Source of the DNA: UBA8516 sp964434855
GTDB lineage: Archaea; Thermoproteota; Nitrososphaeria; Nitrososphaerales; Nitrosopumilaceae
Length of the DNA stretch: 64,000 bases
Reading direction: 5' to 3'
Assembly (NCBI GenBank): GCA_964434855.1
Contig: CAYSWR010000001.1
Coordinates: 1-64,000 of the forward strand
Part shown: positions 15,990-24,875 of the stretch, one piece after another
Numbering within the stretch: position 1 is the stretch's first letter
Layout of the letters: every line of letters starts with the position of its first letter
Program-made: the position numbers and the translations under genes
Notes under the pieces: generated by a model
The model's database searches: none
The model's input: only the letters and a program-made list of their open reading frames with translations
Told to the model about the DNA's origin: nothing

Positions 15990-17183
15990 TTATCCTCTAC
16001 TCAATGTTGATACTATTTTTATGACGTCCCCACTTTTTAGTTGATGTTGTGCGCCTATTCTTTGCTTTGTCTTCACATCTATCGCATGCAAGAATCCCTT
16101 TGCTAGATCTGCATGTATGGTTGTCGCAAGATCCTTTGCAGTAGAATTGGCAGGCATGAGTCTTGCGTCTGGTAAGATTTTACCATCTTTGTTTGATAGC
16201 TTTGTTTCGTCTTCAACAGGATATACCACAATTAGTTTGAGGAGCTCAAAGCAAGCCACATCTAATGCTTGTTGTATGCCTGTGGTTTCAATTTTTGAAA
16301 GAACCAATTTCACTAGATCTAGTGCTTTTTGTTGTTGAGGATTAAGATTGATTCCTTCTTTAATTTTAAAAATTTTTTCACCTGGAAAATAATCAATCAA
16401 ACCATTCTTTGTTGCTTTTTTGAGAAGCAGTTCTGTCTCAGCACTGCATGGTATCGTAACTCCTTCTTTTTTTAGCTTGTCAATAATGCTCAAATCATGA
16501 CAAAGATCAGCCTTGTTTGCTGCAATGATTATTGGTTTTGTTTTTTTTCGCAGTTCTTTTATGAAAGTAGATAGATCTGAATCACTCCACTCTGTAGGTT
16601 TTTTTGTTTGAAGATTCAAATGTTGTATGACTATTTCAATATCGTATTCTTTTATTCCAAGTCCACTGAACCTTTGTGCAATTCCTTGAACAATTTTTGC
16701 ACCCTTACTTTCCATTTCTCTTGATAATTTCTGCCACTCGCGTTGCAAGATCTGTTTCATCCATTGATCAAATTCTTCTTCAACAAACTTAACATCTTCT
16801 AGTGGATCATGTGTTCCTACAGGAACTGGATGACCTTGAATGTCTGTTGAGCCTGATGCATCAACAACATGAATTAATACTTCAGATTGTCTTGCATCAT
16901 CCAAAAACTTGTTACCAAGACCTTTGCCTTCATGAGCTCCAGGGACAAGTCCTGCTACATCAATTAATTTTACTGGTATGAATCTTATTCCATTAATACA
17001 CAAAGGATGTTTGTGATCTATTCCAAAGTGTTTGCATGCACATTCTGCCTTTACGTGTGCAATTCCAACATTTGGTTCTATTGTAGTAAAAGGATAATTT
17101 CCTATTTGAGCCGTGGTTTCCGTTGCAGCTGAGAAGAAAGTTGATTTTCCAACATTTGTCTTACCAAGAAGCCCAATTTGCAT
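15990..17183 (-). CDS. ychF: Obg-like GTP-binding protein (YchF/OLA1 family)
   Basis: Translation-associated P-loop NTPase, 397 residues. The G1 loop is GKTNVGKST, switch region NYPFTTIEPNVG, G3 IDVAGLVPGAHEGKGLG, and a C-terminal TGS domain contains DVKTKQRIGAQHQLKSGDVIKI. G4 reads NKAD, the GTP-specifying form, whereas bacterial YchF has a changed G4 and prefers ATP. It begins divergently from the fap7-like gene. Confidence 0.93.
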   Translation of the reverse strand: MQIGLLGKTNVGKSTFFSAATETTAQIGNYPFTTIEPNVGIAHVKAECACKHFGIDHKHPLCINGIRFIPVKLIDVAGLVPGAHEGKGLGNKFLDDARQSEVLIHVVDASGSTDIQGHPVPVGTHDPLEDVKFVEEEFDQWMKQILQREWQKLSREMESKGAKIVQGIAQRFSGLGIKEYDIEIVIQHLNLQTKKPTEWSDSDLSTFIKELRKKTKPIIIAANKADLCHDLSIIDKLKKEGVTIPCSAETELLLKKATKNGLIDYFPGEKIFKIKEGINLNPQQQKALDLVKLVLSKIETTGIQQALDVACFELLKLIVVYPVEDETKLSNKDGKILPDARLMPANSTAKDLATTIHADLAKGFLHAIDVKTKQRIGAQHQLKSGDVIKIVSTLSRG

Positions 17184-17263
17184 GGCAACTATCTAAATTT
17201 ATGCTCATATTTAGTATTGCAGAAATCGTTTAATTTGATTTGTTTTGATTATACGTGTTGTCA

Positions 17264-17812
17264 ATGATACTAACGGGTAACCCTGGCGTAGGAAAACACG
17301 CAGTGGCAAAACCACTTGCAAAGAAATTAGGTTTGGATCTAATCGACATAAATAAGGTAGCAATGCAAGAAGGAATTTTTGAAGAAAGTGAAGGGACTTT
17401 GGATGTTGATATAAAAAAATTAAAAAAAACACTCAAAAAATTAATTACAAAAAACTCGCTTGTTGTTGGACACTTAGCACCGTATGTAGTTTCAAGAAAT
17501 CAAGTAAAGATTGCAGTCGTTCTAAGAAGGGATCCATATAAGCTCATTTCTGTTTATGAAAAAAGAAAATATTCAGACCAAAAATCAATTGAGAATCTTG
17601 GTAGCGAAGTTCTTGGAGTAACGTATTATGATTCAATAAATGAATTTGGTTCAGATAGGACTTTTCAGTTTAATACAACTGGTAAATCTGTCAGTACAAT
17701 TGTAAAGAAGATAAAGGATCTTTTTGTAAAGGATATTTTTCAGGAAGACGAAATAGATTGGCTTGGCGTGATTTCTGAAAAAAACGACCTAAAACGATTT
17801 TTCCCCTACTAA
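17264..17812 (+). CDS. Fap7-like adenylate kinase
   Basis: P-loop NMP kinase of the Fap7/hCINAP (AK6) type, involved in late small-subunit ribosome maturation in eukaryotes and archaea. The Walker A is TGNPGVGKH near the N-terminus, followed by the acidic SEGTLDVDIKKL stretch and RRDPYKL. The ATG at 17264 matches the family start; a GTG three codons upstream is possible. The length is 182 residues. Confidence 0.85.
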   Translation: MILTGNPGVGKHAVAKPLAKKLGLDLIDINKVAMQEGIFEESEGTLDVDIKKLKKTLKKLITKNSLVVGHLAPYVVSRNQVKIAVVLRRDPYKLISVYEKRKYSDQKSIENLGSEVLGVTYYDSINEFGSDRTFQFNTTGKSVSTIVKKIKDLFVKDIFQEDEIDWLGVISEKNDLKRFFPY

Positions 17813-17847
17813 ATTCAAATAACGCTCCCACTTGATAGTATTGTAAA

Positions 17848-19362
17848 ATGTTTGAAATAAAAAAAAGTGACCTTGCAGGAAGGATAGGAATACTTCATAC
17901 AAATCACGGCGAGGTAGAAACACCCGCTTATGTGCCTGTAGTTCATCCCGTTAGGCAGTCTATTTCACCACAAAAAATGCGTGAGATGGGTTTTGATCTG
18001 ATAATAACAAACGCCTACATCACCTTAAACAATTACAAAGAGGAAGCAGTAAAACGCGGTATTCATGATATCATAAATTATGATGGATCTGTAATGACAG
18101 ATTCCGGTGGATATCAAGTCTTAGAATATGGTAGAGTAGATGTAGAGCCAAAAGACATGGCGTCTTTTGAAAAAAATATACGAACTGATATTGCAATTCC
18201 ACTTGATAGACCTACTGGTTACGGTCTCTCTAAAAAAAAGGCAAAGTCTTACGTTGATCATACCTTAAGAGTTTCAAAAGAAACTCTAGAGCAGAGTGAA
18301 AAAAATGGACAGATATGGGTTGGTCCAATACAGGGAGGAGAGCATTTTGATCTTGTAAAAAGATCAACAAAAACTCTTGTAGAATACGGATTTGAAATGC
18401 TTGCGCTTGGAAGTCCAGTTGAATTCATGGAATCATATGAGTACAAGTTACTTGCAAACATGATACTTACTGCAAAAAAACAGATGCCTGATTCTATTCC
18501 ATTGCATCTTTTTGGGGCAGGTCATCCCATGACAATTCCACTTGCAGTTGCATTAGGATGTGACACATTTGATTCTGCATCATACATTCTTTATGCAAGA
18601 AAAGACAGATACATGATGGATGATGTAACAACTAGACTTGATGAGATATCATATTTTTCTTGCAGTTGTGAGATTTGTGTAAAATACACTCCAAAAGAGT
18701 TACTTGCCCTCGAGTTTGAAGATAGAACAAACAAAGTCGCATTGCACAACTTATTTGCAATAAAAGCTGAGGTTAACAGAGTAAAAGAAGCCATTCGTGA
18801 AGGAAGATTATGGGAATATGTTCTCAAAAAGGCACGTTCACACCCCAAGCTCTTTGAAACCATCAATGTATTTACGGAAAATCCAGGATATTTTGCAGAT
18901 AGAACACCTAGATTTAAGGAAAAGGCGATCTTCCTCTTTTCAAAAGAGGATCAGTTTAGACCAGAAGTCACATTATTTCACGAATTGGTTCGTAAGTTCA
19001 AGTGTAAAAAAGATACCCTTATTATTGTGCCAGATGGCACAGTCAGACCTTTTTATCTTTCAAAGGAATACAATGACTTGAAAAAGCGGTTTGCAAAAAA
19101 ATATGATCGCGTTCAGTTTTGCCAGTTTAATCCTTTTCTAGGAATAATCCCACTTGAAATTTCTGACATGTATCCCGCATCACATTATGTTATGCCAAGA
19201 ATGCGATATAATCAAAATGAGTTTTCAGAGTTTACAAAAACATGGAAAGCCTTTTTTGTTAATAATAATTTCAAAATGGTATACATAGCAAATGATGAAT
19301 TTTTAAAATATCATACAAAATTGCTTCCTAAAAAAATCAAAATAATGTCAATTAGTAGATAG
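17848..19362 (+). CDS. tgtA: archaeal tRNA-guanine (15) transglycosylase
   Basis: Exchanges guanine 15 in the D-loop for preQ0 on the way to archaeosine. The N-terminal TGT barrel includes the nucleophile region MTDSGGYQVLEYG (about residue 90), VGPIQGGEH and the zinc site CSCEIC (about residue 272) with a later His. The remaining residues (350-504) form the archaeal C-terminal extension with the SDMYPASHYVMPRM segment. A complete 504-residue protein, slightly shorter than PUA-bearing versions; the PUA domain seems to be missing or on another gene. Confidence 0.93.
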   Translation: MFEIKKSDLAGRIGILHTNHGEVETPAYVPVVHPVRQSISPQKMREMGFDLIITNAYITLNNYKEEAVKRGIHDIINYDGSVMTDSGGYQVLEYGRVDVEPKDMASFEKNIRTDIAIPLDRPTGYGLSKKKAKSYVDHTLRVSKETLEQSEKNGQIWVGPIQGGEHFDLVKRSTKTLVEYGFEMLALGSPVEFMESYEYKLLANMILTAKKQMPDSIPLHLFGAGHPMTIPLAVALGCDTFDSASYILYARKDRYMMDDVTTRLDEISYFSCSCEICVKYTPKELLALEFEDRTNKVALHNLFAIKAEVNRVKEAIREGRLWEYVLKKARSHPKLFETINVFTENPGYFADRTPRFKEKAIFLFSKEDQFRPEVTLFHELVRKFKCKKDTLIIVPDGTVRPFYLSKEYNDLKKRFAKKYDRVQFCQFNPFLGIIPLEISDMYPASHYVMPRMRYNQNEFSEFTKTWKAFFVNNNFKMVYIANDEFLKYHTKLLPKKIKIMSISR

Positions 19363-19397
19363 TAAAAATAAGAAAAAGGAGTGCGAACAGATTCCGC

Positions 19398-19706
19398 TTA
19401 TTTGCTTATTGCGGCGTCTTCTGCCCAGCCTTTTACAAAGACTCCGTTCTTGTGAAGAGGAACTGGTTGACCAGCTGTGTAAGTCATTGGTCTCATCCAA
19501 AAGATTGACTTTGTTGGACAAACTCCGATGCATGCTCCATCAGAGATGCATCTTTCTGGATAAAAGACGAATGCTTTTCCTCTCTTCCAACCCTCAACAG
19601 GTTTTACACGGAGTACATCTGGACCAAGAGAAGTACAGATCTCTACGCATAGTGCGCAGCCTATACATCTTTGTTCATCAATGTCTGGAAGTATTGCTAT
19701 TGGCAT
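19398..19706 (-). CDS. ferredoxin with CxxDxxC cluster
   Basis: A dicluster-type ferredoxin of about 102 residues. The first motif is CIGCALCVEIC (C-x2-C-x2-C-x3-C); the second is CISDGACIGVCP (C-x2-D-x2-C-x3-C-P), where Asp replaces the middle cysteine as in Pyrococcus ferredoxin, suggesting one [4Fe-4S] and one Asp-ligated or [3Fe-4S] cluster. Extra residues after the second motif (to about 102) are unusual. Start taken at MPIAILPDID (19706); another ATG lies at 19733. Confidence 0.88.
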   Translation of the reverse strand: MPIAILPDIDEQRCIGCALCVEICTSLGPDVLRVKPVEGWKRGKAFVFYPERCISDGACIGVCPTKSIFWMRPMTYTAGQPVPLHKNGVFVKGWAEDAAISK

Positions 19707-19832
19707 TTTATCTTCTCTTTTTGATAATGTCATGGTTTGCTATTTAAACCATCTGTAAAATCCATAACAGAGTTATAGAATTTTTTCAATAAGCAAAATG
19801 AAATAAAAAACAGAAAGTAGTGTTATGTTTGA

Positions 19833-20054
19833 TTACTTCTTGATCTGTCGTATAGCGTCGATTTGACCGCTAGTTATCCAATCAAGTAATTCAGCAGATG
19901 TAGGATTTAGATCACCTTTTTGATTCATCATATTGTGTACCCAAACCCAGTTTATCTGATTTAGTAATGGCTTGTTTCCCTCATCGCCCTTGCGAACTTT
20001 GTCTCGAAGGTCTTTCGGGATAGTATTCCACCATTGTTCGTAGGTTCTACCCAT
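19833..20054 (-). CDS. conserved hypothetical protein (73 aa)
   Basis: A 73-residue soluble protein rich in Trp (EQWWNTI, NWVWVHNMM) with an all-helical character. I associate it with thaumarchaeal conserved small proteins but cannot name a function. It faces away from the beta-CASP RNase gene across a 111-bp spacer. Confidence 0.65.
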   Translation of the reverse strand: MGRTYEQWWNTIPKDLRDKVRKGDEGNKPLLNQINWVWVHNMMNQKGDLNPTSAELLDWITSGQIDAIRQIKK

Positions 20055-20165
20055 GGACAGATCATCTTTAGTTGATCTAATTAAGTCTTTTGTAAATTAT
20101 CTAAATAATAGGATGATGTGAAAAACGCTAAACGTTTAAAGGTACTTTGAAGAGACTTTGAATTC

Positions 20166-21422
20166 TTGCAGGTTAAAGTTCTTGGTGCGGCTCAAGAGGT
20201 AGGCCGATCGGCATTTCAAGTTAATTGTGATGGTGCAAATTTTCTTTTGGATTATGGTGTTCTTTTGGGAAAAGAACCACAATATCCAATGCATGTAAAA
20301 CCTAGAGACATAGATGCTGTTGTTATTACTCATGCACATCTTGATCATTCTGGTTATGTACCATCGCTTTTTGTAAACGGAAAAAATGATGTCTATGCAA
20401 CTCCACCAACATTGGATCTATCTAGACTTTTGATTGAAGATATGATTAGGCTACAAAAGAATTTTTTCCCTTTTGAAATGCCAGAGGTTGTCAACATGAT
20501 AAAACATTCCAAAGAAATAGGATATAGAGAGAAAATCAAGAAAGGTAATGCGTCCTTTGAGCTGCGTGAGTCAGGACATATAGTTGGCGGTGGTGCAGTT
20601 ATTGTTGAGTCTGAAAATAAAAGACTCTACTATACAGGAGACATTAATCCAAGAGGTTCACGCATGGTACGTGAAGCAGACTTTGATTTTGATGAAATTG
20701 ATTTGTTAATAATGGAAAGCACTTATTCACAGACTGAACAAGCACCAAGAAATGAAACTGAAGAAGAATTCATGGAATTCGTATATGAAGTATTAGATAG
20801 AAAGGGAACTCTGTTTGTGCCAGCTTTTTCAGTAGAGAGATCTCAGGAGATTGCTTGTGTTTTAAAAAACGCAAAATTTAAACACAAAGTCATAATGGAC
20901 GGAATGGCCGTAAAGGTAAACGAGATAATGCTTCGCTATCCAGAATACCTACGTGATCCAAAAGTTTTTGCTGATTCAATTCATCAAGCAATTTGGATTA
21001 AAGGAGAAAGAGAGCGAAAAGACGCGTTGAAAGAACCATGTGTGGTGATATCTCCAGCTGGAATGCTTGTTGGTGGCTCAGCGGTATACTACTTACAACA
21101 GCTTGCACTTGATAAGAAAAACGGTATTGCAATGGTATCATACCAAGGAGAGGGGACACCTGGTAGAAAATTACTTGAGACTGGAAAAGTCAATGTTCGT
21201 GGAAGAGATGTGAAAACAGAAGCAGCTGTTAAACAATTTGAATTTTCTGGTCATGCAGATAGAAAAGATCTTTTCGAGGTTGTCAAGAAAATAAAAGGAA
21301 CTCCAAAGATTTTAACTATTCATGGAGACAGAGATTCTTGTACAAAGTTTGCAGATGAGATACATGAGAGATTTGGATTTGATGCATCTGCCCCAAAAGC
21401 TGGGGAAGTAATTACTGTTTGA
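20166..21422 (+). CDS. beta-CASP metallo-beta-lactamase ribonuclease (aCPSF2-type)
   Basis: Archaeal RNase of the CPSF/RNase J superfamily, acting in mRNA processing or decay. Zinc motifs appear in order: HAHLDHSGY (about residues 58-63), SGHIVGGG, TGDINPRGSRM, and the beta-CASP motifs ESTYSQ, SFSVERSQE and FSGHADRKDL near the C-terminus. At 418 residues it lacks the N-terminal KH domains of aCPSF1. The start is a TTG (MQVKVLGAAQEVG). A TATA-like CGTTTAAAG lies about 30 bp upstream. Confidence 0.9.
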   Translation: MQVKVLGAAQEVGRSAFQVNCDGANFLLDYGVLLGKEPQYPMHVKPRDIDAVVITHAHLDHSGYVPSLFVNGKNDVYATPPTLDLSRLLIEDMIRLQKNFFPFEMPEVVNMIKHSKEIGYREKIKKGNASFELRESGHIVGGGAVIVESENKRLYYTGDINPRGSRMVREADFDFDEIDLLIMESTYSQTEQAPRNETEEEFMEFVYEVLDRKGTLFVPAFSVERSQEIACVLKNAKFKHKVIMDGMAVKVNEIMLRYPEYLRDPKVFADSIHQAIWIKGERERKDALKEPCVVISPAGMLVGGSAVYYLQQLALDKKNGIAMVSYQGEGTPGRKLLETGKVNVRGRDVKTEAAVKQFEFSGHADRKDLFEVVKKIKGTPKILTIHGDRDSCTKFADEIHERFGFDASAPKAGEVITV

Positions 21423-21423
21423 G

Positions 21424-22272
21424 ATGCAAGAATTAAAGAAAATAGATTTAGATACTACCATTAATAGTGGTCAAGTTTTTCTTTGGGATAAAATTGATGG
21501 TATATGGTATGGTGTTAACGGTTCTGAAATTTTAAAGATCATACAAGATCCGTTTAAGATCATCTCTTCAGAAAAAATGACACCTAATTTTTTTAGACAA
21601 GATGATAACATGAAAAAAATTCTACGTAGTATAAGAAGAGACAAGCTTGTAAAAGATGCAGTCTCACGATTCCCCGGGTTGAGACTTTTACGACAAGATC
21701 CCTTTCAATGCTACATTTCATTTATTTGCTCTTCAAATGCATCAATCCGAAACATAAAACAGATGTTAAAAAAAATTACAAAGAAATTTGGTAAGAGAAC
21801 AAATTTCGATGGTCATGAATTTCATACCTTCCCTGCAGCTGAAAAACTTGCCAATTCTAACATTGCAGAACTTTTATTGTGTGGATTAGGCTTTAGAGCA
21901 AAGTACGTAAAGGAAGCATCACAAGACATCGTATCAGGAAGAATAAATTTTAATTATTTAAAAAAGGTGAACTACAAAACTGCAAAGGATATTCTTGTAA
22001 GTGTATACGGTATAGGTGATAAGATTGCTGATTGCATACTTTTATTCTCACTTGAAAAAATTGAAGCATTTCCAATTGACAGGTGGACATTACGAATTTT
22101 ACGAAAGTATTATTCTGATGTGTTTGATGAATCAATCAGTAGATCAATTACTAAGAAAAAATATGAAGATATACATGAAAAAATTGTCAGGCATTTTGGT
22201 CCTTTTGCTGGTTATTCACAACAATTTCTTTTCAAAATGGAAAGAGATCTAAATAACAAAAAATGGTTGTAA
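21424..22272 (+). CDS. ogg: 8-oxoguanine DNA glycosylase (Ogg family)
   Basis: HhH-GPD DNA glycosylase/AP lyase removing 8-oxoguanine. The helix-hairpin-helix GIGDKIADCILLF carries the catalytic Lys and the following AFPIDRW carries the conserved Asp. The N-terminal half has SGQVFLWD and the QDPFQCYISFICSSN segment of the OGG1-like branch. The length is 282 residues. It starts 1 bp after the RNase stop (TGAG ATG), so they are co-transcribed. Confidence 0.93.
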   Translation: MQELKKIDLDTTINSGQVFLWDKIDGIWYGVNGSEILKIIQDPFKIISSEKMTPNFFRQDDNMKKILRSIRRDKLVKDAVSRFPGLRLLRQDPFQCYISFICSSNASIRNIKQMLKKITKKFGKRTNFDGHEFHTFPAAEKLANSNIAELLLCGLGFRAKYVKEASQDIVSGRINFNYLKKVNYKTAKDILVSVYGIGDKIADCILLFSLEKIEAFPIDRWTLRILRKYYSDVFDESISRSITKKKYEDIHEKIVRHFGPFAGYSQQFLFKMERDLNNKKWL

Positions 22273-22307
22273 AAAGCTCTTAATATGGTAGCCCTAGCCA
22301 ACTTCTT

Positions 22308-22382
22308 GGGCCTGTAGCTCAGCATGGACAGAGTGCTGGACTTCTAATCCAGTGGTCAAGGGATCGAAGCCCTTCGGGCCCG
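22308..22382 (+). tRNA. tRNA-Arg (anticodon TCT)
   Basis: Cloverleaf with acceptor GGGCCTG/CGGGCCC (one T6-G67 wobble) and discriminator G. Anticodon loop CTTCTAA closed by CTGGA/TCCAG gives TCT. The T-loop reads ATCGAAG, so position 54 is A instead of the near-universal T. Confidence 0.92.
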
Positions 22383-22428
22383 CTTTTCGTTCATAATTTA
22401 TTTATCGTCAAGGTATGACGCATATAAT

Positions 22429-22779
22429 ATGAAAGACGTTGAATTGAAGCTGGAAAATTTGAATATAGTTCCTAATAGTGAGATAAGAGGAAAAATCGAT
22501 GTGAGATATCAAGGGAGATATGATGGAATTGTTATCAACACTCAAATCTTAAACTCAAACCAACTCATAGTCTACAAATCATACAACGGCAAACCCATCT
22601 CACAAAATCTATCAAGATTATTCATAAGCAAAGACGACATGGCACAGAATAAAGCAGAGTTTACAGCTGTAATAGAGTTCAAACCTTCTGAACCTCACGA
22701 CGTAAAGTTTCGCGTTTCTATAATTCAGGAGCATAAGGAAATCGAAAGTGATGTACTGTTTGCAAAACTAGTTGTTTAG
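22429..22779 (+). CDS. conserved hypothetical, beta-sandwich-like (116 aa)
   Basis: A soluble, beta-rich 116-residue protein: alternating strands VELKLENLNIVPN, IRGKIDVRYQ, GIVINTQIL, AEFTAVIEF and VKFRVSIIQ. This resembles an arrestin-like or Ig-like sandwich. No family is recognised. It follows tRNA-Arg by 46 bp and its stop is interlocked (TTAG) with the stop of the convergent cupredoxin gene. Confidence 0.65.
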   Translation: MKDVELKLENLNIVPNSEIRGKIDVRYQGRYDGIVINTQILNSNQLIVYKSYNGKPISQNLSRLFISKDDMAQNKAEFTAVIEFKPSEPHDVKFRVSIIQEHKEIESDVLFAKLVV

Positions 22780-23249
22780 AATCTAGCCTTTGTAATTATT
22801 AGTTTACCTTTCATCCATGGATGAGGTTCGCAGTGATAGTCTATCTCAACTTCGGGTTCTGTGAATAAGAATTCATATCTTTCGCCTGGCTTTACTACAC
22901 CAACAGAGCCAAACTTACCACTGTACTTGTCCGTATATTCATGGCCAGAATCAGCTGTTACAGTATGTGGAGTATCATCTATGTTTTCCCAGACAAGCAT
23001 GTTATCAATTCCAAGTTGTATGTTTACTAGTTTTGGTACAAAATTATCTTGTTGTTCTGGACTTGAAGAACCTTTTATCATGTCTATTATGGTTTCTTCA
23101 AGTGGGTTAAGAATTTCTTCAGAGATTTTTGGTTTTGCTGTAAGTTCTGGGAGATAATATAACTGATAATAAGAAATACCAGCTGCCAAACCAACAATCA
23201 TTGCTATTATTACTATACCATACGCATGACTTGAGGTTGGCTTGCTCAA
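22776..23249 (-). CDS. membrane-anchored cupredoxin (plastocyanin-like)
   Basis: Blue-copper electron-transfer protein, 157 residues. An N-terminal membrane anchor (about residues 11-30) exports a cupredoxin domain whose copper ligands are visible: His in TPHTVTADSG and the C-terminal YHCEPHPWM cluster with Cys, His and Met. Such proteins are abundant in ammonia-oxidizing archaea and would pass electrons at the pseudoperiplasmic face. It starts with TTG and lies next to cytochrome b and the Rieske protein, on the same strand, so it may be their mobile donor or acceptor. Confidence 0.9.
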   Translation of the reverse strand: MSKPTSSHAYGIVIIAMIVGLAAGISYYQLYYLPELTAKPKISEEILNPLEETIIDMIKGSSSPEQQDNFVPKLVNIQLGIDNMLVWENIDDTPHTVTADSGHEYTDKYSGKFGSVGVVKPGERYEFLFTEPEVEIDYHCEPHPWMKGKLIITKARF

Positions 23250-23312
23250 CGATCCATGATCCTTTTTGCTAGTCTTATAAAGCTATTCGCTTAAAAAAAT
23301 TTCAGGAAAAAT

Positions 23313-24875
23313 TTATGGTTTTTTAAAGTCAGTTGTAGATGATACATCGTTAACAGAACTAGTTGCAGAAACTGATTTTATTTCTGGTGCCACTTGTTTT
23401 GATTCATCTACAGGTAGTGACTTGTCCTTTTCTGGAAGCTTTGATGCACCACTTTCTGGTGAAACAGCAATTGGTTTTGGAATTTCTTTTTCTATTGCTG
23501 GAGGTGGGGTTGGAATTTTCTTTGCCTCATTCATACCATATCTGTAAACATGGAACATTCCTGCAAATACGAGAGTAATCACTCCCGTAAGGAAAAGATT
23601 AAAGTTATTCATACCTGATAGTGCTGCATTATAAGCTGCGATGTTAAGATAAACTTGGAATCCTAATAGTGCTATAATTAACCAATTTATCCACTTTGCA
23701 GACAAATGTATTTGTGCTACTTTTTGTGGTCCTTTAGACGCAGCAAGTTTCGCTTTCCTTTCTGCTTCCTTTGACATTTTTATCATCATGTACGAAAATC
23801 CAAATCCAAGCGGTACAAGCAAGATCATTACAGTATAGAACAATATCGGATCTATGACGAGTCTTTGCACAAGTGGCATTGCAGTATCTGGCGATATGTA
23901 GAATCCCCAGTATGTAGTGACCATGATTTGTGCAATACCTGTGATTCCAAACGCAGTAACAAGGGGCCTGTCTTTCCAAGAGAATTTCTTGTATCGGTCA
24001 ATAAATGGAACTATGAGTAGCGCTAAGATAAACAGTCCAGGCCAGAGTACACCAGTTACAAACTTGTCATATTGTGTTCTAAGAAATGCATACAATCCAG
24101 TAAGATACCATTCAGGTACAGTAATGCCTGGTGGTACTGTTGGTTCAAACTTGAAACCCATATCAACTGGAAAGACACCACCTGTGATTAGAATGGCACC
24201 AGAAATTGCCATAACCATAGGTACATCAAACACCAAAAATCTTGGCATGTGAACAGCCATTAATCCAAGCATTACTACAGGAAGAATAAACACATGTTGT
24301 GCATAAAATCTTAAAACAAAATCATGAAATCCGCTACCAAACATTGCCTCACGTATTGTAGGTCCTGCAATTGGGATCGAATTGGTAAGTGATGCGGCAA
24401 TACTAATTGCAAGTTCAGCACGTTCACTAAATATGATATCATATCCTGTAAATGCCTCGAGAATAGTTACTGTTCCAAGTATGACTCCTGTGACCCATAA
24501 AATTTCGTTTCGTATTTTGTATCTACCACTAAAGTACTGATAATACATGTGCAAAATTGCCAGAAGTACCATTGCGTTTGATGCATGATAATGTATGTTT
24601 CTAATATGGAAACCAAATGGAACATCATTGTTTATTTTTTCTACACTATCCCACGCTCTATTCAATATTGGTTCATAATAAAACATCAAAAGTGCACCAC
24701 TTATTCCTAGAATTATAAAAGTGACAAATGTCAGCATGCCAAGAAATCCGAATGGGCTCACAAATCTTGCTGGAAACGAAAACTTTGAACCAATGAATAC
24801 AGTTCTGTCTAGCCCATCCCATACCCAGTAAAAGAAGTCGAGAAGACCGTTTCTACGACTTAACGAAACGACCAT
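23313..24875 (-). CDS. cytochrome b (b6-type, fused subunit)
   Basis: Membrane subunit of a bc1/b6f-like complex III, 520 residues with about eight or more membrane spans plus two C-terminal spans. Haem ligands are spaced H-x13-H (starting at HYHASN) and H-x14-H (starting at QHVFIL), the cytochrome b6-like spacing. The quinol site PEWY is present in TVPEWYLTGLY. The C-terminus (last ~65 residues) is a proline- and charge-rich tail without family match. Its start overlaps the Rieske gene by 23 bp, so they form an operon. Confidence 0.93.
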   Translation of the reverse strand: MVVSLSRRNGLLDFFYWVWDGLDRTVFIGSKFSFPARFVSPFGFLGMLTFVTFIILGISGALLMFYYEPILNRAWDSVEKINNDVPFGFHIRNIHYHASNAMVLLAILHMYYQYFSGRYKIRNEILWVTGVILGTVTILEAFTGYDIIFSERAELAISIAASLTNSIPIAGPTIREAMFGSGFHDFVLRFYAQHVFILPVVMLGLMAVHMPRFLVFDVPMVMAISGAILITGGVFPVDMGFKFEPTVPPGITVPEWYLTGLYAFLRTQYDKFVTGVLWPGLFILALLIVPFIDRYKKFSWKDRPLVTAFGITGIAQIMVTTYWGFYISPDTAMPLVQRLVIDPILFYTVMILLVPLGFGFSYMMIKMSKEAERKAKLAASKGPQKVAQIHLSAKWINWLIIALLGFQVYLNIAAYNAALSGMNNFNLFLTGVITLVFAGMFHVYRYGMNEAKKIPTPPPAIEKEIPKPIAVSPESGASKLPEKDKSLPVDESKQVAPEIKSVSATSSVNDVSSTTDFKKP

